A DNA stretch of 6,891 nt from CAZBGL01 sp964491375 (GTDB taxonomy: Bacteria; Desulfobacterota; Deferrisomatia; Deferrisomatales; Deferrisomataceae), in NCBI GenBank assembly GCA_964491375.1, contig CAZBGL010000292.1:1-6891 (forward strand), written 5' to 3'. The notes under the pieces were generated by a model. It saw only the letters and a list, made by a program, of their open reading frames with translations. It made no database searches and was not told the origin of the DNA. Within the stretch, counting starts at the first letter, position 1. Each line of letters opens with the position of its first letter. Shown here piece after piece: positions 4,518-6,891 of this stretch. The translations under genes and the position numbers were made by a program.

Positions 4518-6413
4518 GTGGAACGCACGATCGGCGGGGTGCCGGCCTTGGGTAACCACGGCGGGACTTCGGACGAACTCTCGCGGATCTGCCGCGAGGT
4601 GCTCGAGGCCCTGGCCGCGGCCGGGGCCCTGGAGGATCTGGACCGTCACTTCGCCGGGTTCGTGGGCCGGTGCGCGGGCGACCCCAGGCCCGAGACGGCC
4701 TTGGCCGCGGCCCTGGCGAGCCGGGCCGTGGCCACGGGGCACGTGTGCCTGCGGCTGGACGACCCGCTGGCCGGCCTGGAGGCCGCGCCCGAGGACCTGC
4801 CCCTGCCCGACCCGGCCGCGTGGGCCCGGGCCCTGGCCGGGAGCCCGGCCGTGGGTCCGCCCGGGGCGTTCACACCCCTGGTCCTGGATCCCGCGGGCCG
4901 GCTGTACCTGTACCGGTACTGGCGCTACGAGCACCAGGTGGCCCGCCACGTGGCCGAGCGGGCCGCAAGGCCCGACCTGCCGGTGGACCGGGCGCGCGCC
5001 CGCCAGGCCCTGGACCGGTGGTTCCCGGGGGGAGGCGGACCGGTGCCCGACTTCCAGAAGGTAGCGGCCGCCACCGCGCTGCTCCGGCCCTTCGCGGTGA
5101 TCTCGGGCGGGCCGGGTACGGGCAAAACGTTCACCGTGGTGCGCCTGCTCGCGGTTCTGGCCGCCCAGCCCGGCGGTCGGGATCTCCGGGTGGCGCTGGC
5201 GGCGCCCACGGGCAAGGCCGCGGCCCGCCTCCAGGAGGCGGTGCGCGAGGCGGGCGGCCTGGGGAACGCCCCGGACGAGGCCCACACGCTCCACCGGCTC
5301 CTCGGCCTGGTGCCGGGGTCCCCCACGCCCCGCAGGGAACCGGACGACCCCCTGCCCCACGATCTGGTGGTGGTGGACGAGGTCTCCATGGTGGACGTGG
5401 CCCTCATGGCGAAGCTCCTCGAGGCGCTCCGGCCTTCGGCGCGGCTCGTGCTGGTGGGCGACCGGGACCAGCTCGCCTCGGTGGAGGCCGGCGCGGTGCT
5501 GGGTGACCTGTGCGACACGGGGCGCGACCACGGGGTACCGCCGGATTTCGCACGCCGGTTGGAGGAGCTCACGGGCGAGTCCCTGGCGGAATGGGTCCGG
5601 CCCGAACCTCCCCTGGCCCGCAGCCTGGTGGTGCTCCGGCGCAACTGGCGGTTCCCGGCCGAGAGCGCCGTGGGCCGGGTGACCCGGGCGGTGAACGCGG
5701 GGCGGGCCGACGAGGCCCTGGCCGTGCTCCGGGGGGCACGAGGCGAAGGTCTGGGGTTCCGGCCGGCGCCGGCGCCCGAAGCGCTGGCCCGCGCCCTGGA
5801 ACCGGTGGTGGCGGAGCACTTCACCCCGGTGTTCCGTCTCCTGGCCAGCCGCCGGCCCGAGGAGGCGTTCGAGGCGCTCCAGCGGTTCCGGGTGCTGTGC
5901 GCCCTGCGCAGGGGGCCGTTCGGCGTGGAGGCGGTGAACCGCGCGGTGCGGGCGCTCTTGGCCCGGCAGGGGCTCGTGCCGGCCGATGGTGAGTGGTACC
6001 CGGGTCGGCCCGTGCTCGTGACCCGTAACGATCCGACCATGGGGCTGTTCAATGGGGATGTGGGCCTGGTGTTCGCCGACCCGGAGGCAGGTGGGGCCCT
6101 GAGGGTGCTGTTCCCCACCCGGGAAGGGGGCTATCGGAGGGTGCCTCCGCTGCGGATCGCCGCGTGCGAGACCGTGTACGCCATGACCGTGCACAAGGCC
6201 CAGGGCTCGGAGTTCGACCGGGTGCTCCTGATCCTGGGCGATCGGCCCTCGAGGGGCTTCTCCCGGGAGCTCGTGTACACCGGCATCACCCGGGCCCGCC
6301 GGGGGGCCGAAGTGTGGGCCTCTGAGGAGGCGTTCCGCCAGGCCGTGGAGCGCCGGGCCGTTCGCGCATCCGGCCTTCGGGACGCCCTGTGGGGGAGAGG
6401 GGCCGGGAACTGA
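4518..6413 (+). CDS. recD: RecD-like superfamily 1 helicase, exodeoxyribonuclease V alpha subunit
   Basis: RecD is the fast 5'-3' helicase of the RecBCD enzyme, which unwinds and resects broken DNA ends for RecA. Residue numbers here count from the alternative start at 4425. An RecD N-terminal-like region (about 50-200) precedes an intact motor: Walker A GGPGTGKT (228-235), APTGKAA (260-266), HTLHRLLG (287-294), Walker B DEVSMVD (318-324), GDRDQLASVEAG (345-356), LRRNWRF (404-410), NDPTMGLFNGDVG (535-547), TVHKAQGSEF (588-597) and LVYTGITRAR (616-625). At 631 residues it is near the E. coli RecD length (608), which favours RecD over the longer RecD2. GTG 4518 is preferred because GGGGAAGGA lies 7 nt before it and RecD homology begins about 20 residues later. 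GTG 4425 (662 residues, weaker GGGGG site) remains possible. No recB or recC lies in the window, although recD is usually beside them. Confidence 0.9.
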   Translation: MERTIGGVPALGNHGGTSDELSRICREVLEALAAAGALEDLDRHFAGFVGRCAGDPRPETALAAALASRAVATGHVCLRLDDPLAGLEAAPEDLPLPDPAAWARALAGSPAVGPPGAFTPLVLDPAGRLYLYRYWRYEHQVARHVAERAARPDLPVDRARARQALDRWFPGGGGPVPDFQKVAAATALLRPFAVISGGPGTGKTFTVVRLLAVLAAQPGGRDLRVALAAPTGKAAARLQEAVREAGGLGNAPDEAHTLHRLLGLVPGSPTPRREPDDPLPHDLVVVDEVSMVDVALMAKLLEALRPSARLVLVGDRDQLASVEAGAVLGDLCDTGRDHGVPPDFARRLEELTGESLAEWVRPEPPLARSLVVLRRNWRFPAESAVGRVTRAVNAGRADEALAVLRGARGEGLGFRPAPAPEALARALEPVVAEHFTPVFRLLASRRPEEAFEALQRFRVLCALRRGPFGVEAVNRAVRALLARQGLVPADGEWYPGRPVLVTRNDPTMGLFNGDVGLVFADPEAGGALRVLFPTREGGYRRVPPLRIAACETVYAMTVHKAQGSEFDRVLLILGDRPSRGFSRELVYTGITRARRGAEVWASEEAFRQAVERRAVRASGLRDALWGRGAGN

Positions 6414-6430
6414 GGGGCCGTGCCTCTACA

Positions 6431-6476
6431 TTCCGTCGGTAACGGAAGCGCGTCCGGTGCATCCAACCTACCGGAC
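6431..6476 (+). terminator. Two hairpins between recD and the DUF302 gene
   Basis: TTCCGT (6431-6436), loop CGGTA, ACGGAA (6442-6447) forms a 6-bp stem 18 bp after the recD stop. GTCCGGT (6452-6458) and ACCGGAC (6470-6476) form a second, 7-bp stem. Neither is followed by a T-run, so factor-independent termination is uncertain. They may mark the end of the recD transcript or stabilise its 3' end. Confidence 0.35.
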
Positions 6477-6522
6477 CGCGGGAGGGCACCGGCGCGTATC
6501 CGGAAAGAAGAGGAGGTGGCCG

Positions 6523-6891
6523 ATGGAGTTCTTGGCGGGCCTGGTTGTGGGTGTTGCAGCGGCGGCCGTTCTGGTGCGGTTCGCCATGCCCCGGGTGATG
6601 ATCCGGACACGGCGCAGCCGGTTCGGTGTGGACGAGACCGTGGAGAGGATCGTGGAGGCGGCCGGCCGTGAGGGGTGGCAGGTTCCCAAGGTGTACGACC
6701 TCCATGAAAGCCTGGAGGAGCACGGTCATCCCTTGGGCCGGAAGGTGCGGATCGTGAGCCTGTGCAAGCCCCCTTACGCGCAGGCCGTCCTGAGCCGCGG
6801 GGCGTTCCGGAGGCTTTCGGGCATCATGCCGTGCCGCATCGGCGTGTACGAGGCGGACGACGGCACGGTGTGGGTGGCCCAGATGAACACG
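6523..6891 (+). CDS. Membrane-anchored DUF302 protein, partial (3' end outside window)
   Basis: The frame is open from ATG 6523 to the window end (123 residues). AGGAGG at 6511-6516, with 6-nt spacing, fixes the start. Residues 3-22 form one hydrophobic helix followed by basic residues (RTRRSR), an N-terminal anchor that places the rest on the cytoplasmic or periplasmic side depending on orientation. The body matches DUF302: FGVDETVERIVEAAGREGW (34-52), VSLCKPPYAQAVL (78-90), IMPCRIGVYE (101-110) and a terminal VWVAQMN. In this family the Cys-x-Pro and MPC region is conserved, and Cys81 and Cys104 are present. The biochemical role of DUF302 is not established. Heme, metal or redox links have been suggested for relatives but cannot be decided here. 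It follows recD by 109 bp with no shared function apparent. Confidence 0.85.
   Translation, partial: MEFLAGLVVGVAAAAVLVRFAMPRVMIRTRRSRFGVDETVERIVEAAGREGWQVPKVYDLHESLEEHGHPLGRKVRIVSLCKPPYAQAVLSRGAFRRLSGIMPCRIGVYEADDGTVWVAQMNT

Noticed and set aside
4248..6194. 648-residue open frame on the - strand opposite recD, and a 397-residue one at 4925-6118
   Set aside because: Both are antisense shadows of a very GC-rich gene. Composition is dominated by His, Arg, Gly and Pro or by Ser, Arg and Ala, with no domain resemblance, while recD on the + strand has every helicase motif.

Overview
The window looks like part of a high-GC, Gram-negative bacterial chromosome. A deltaproteobacterial (Desulfobacterota-like) source is the best guess. 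It rests on the combination of a PEP-CTERM surface protein behind a sigma-54-like promoter, a RecBCD-type RecD, a VapBC pair and a DUF302 protein. No ribosomal or other phylogenetic marker is present, so the assignment is weak. By eye, recD and the following gene are more GC-rich than the left half.

Left part (1-3106). The window opens inside the N-terminal part of a Fic-family gene on the + strand. Its homology stops near base 90 and the frame then runs into the first copy of a 106-bp direct repeat (97-202), so it is a broken gene. Three - strand units follow: a secreted von Willebrand factor A (vWA) protein with a PEP-CTERM sorting tail (208-1293), a decayed IS3-family orfA remnant (1524-1767), and an intact CPA2-type sodium/proton antiporter (1889-3106). 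A -24/-12 (sigma-54) promoter candidate with correct internal spacing lies between the vWA gene and the IS remnant.

Centre (3107-3650). This is a 544-bp divergent intergenic region. It holds degenerate GAAA-type repeats, a 9-bp tandem duplication and the second copy of the direct repeat (3334-3439), followed by a purine-rich tract. It ends in a sigma-70-like promoter and three 10-bp-phased iterons just ahead of a toxin-antitoxin pair.

Right part (3651-6891, all + strand). vapB and vapC overlap by one base. An inverted repeat follows, then a complete recD with all expected superfamily 1 helicase motifs but no recB or recC in view. Last is the start of a membrane-anchored DUF302 protein that runs off the window.

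I see no convincing new multi-gene system. The most unusual items are the near-identical direct repeat that ends the fic reading frame and brackets about 3.1 kb of accessory genes, with a hairpin preserved through a C-to-T change; the helically phased iterons at vapBC; and the putative sigma-54 control of the PEP-CTERM protein. All regulatory and repeat claims are readings of sequence only.
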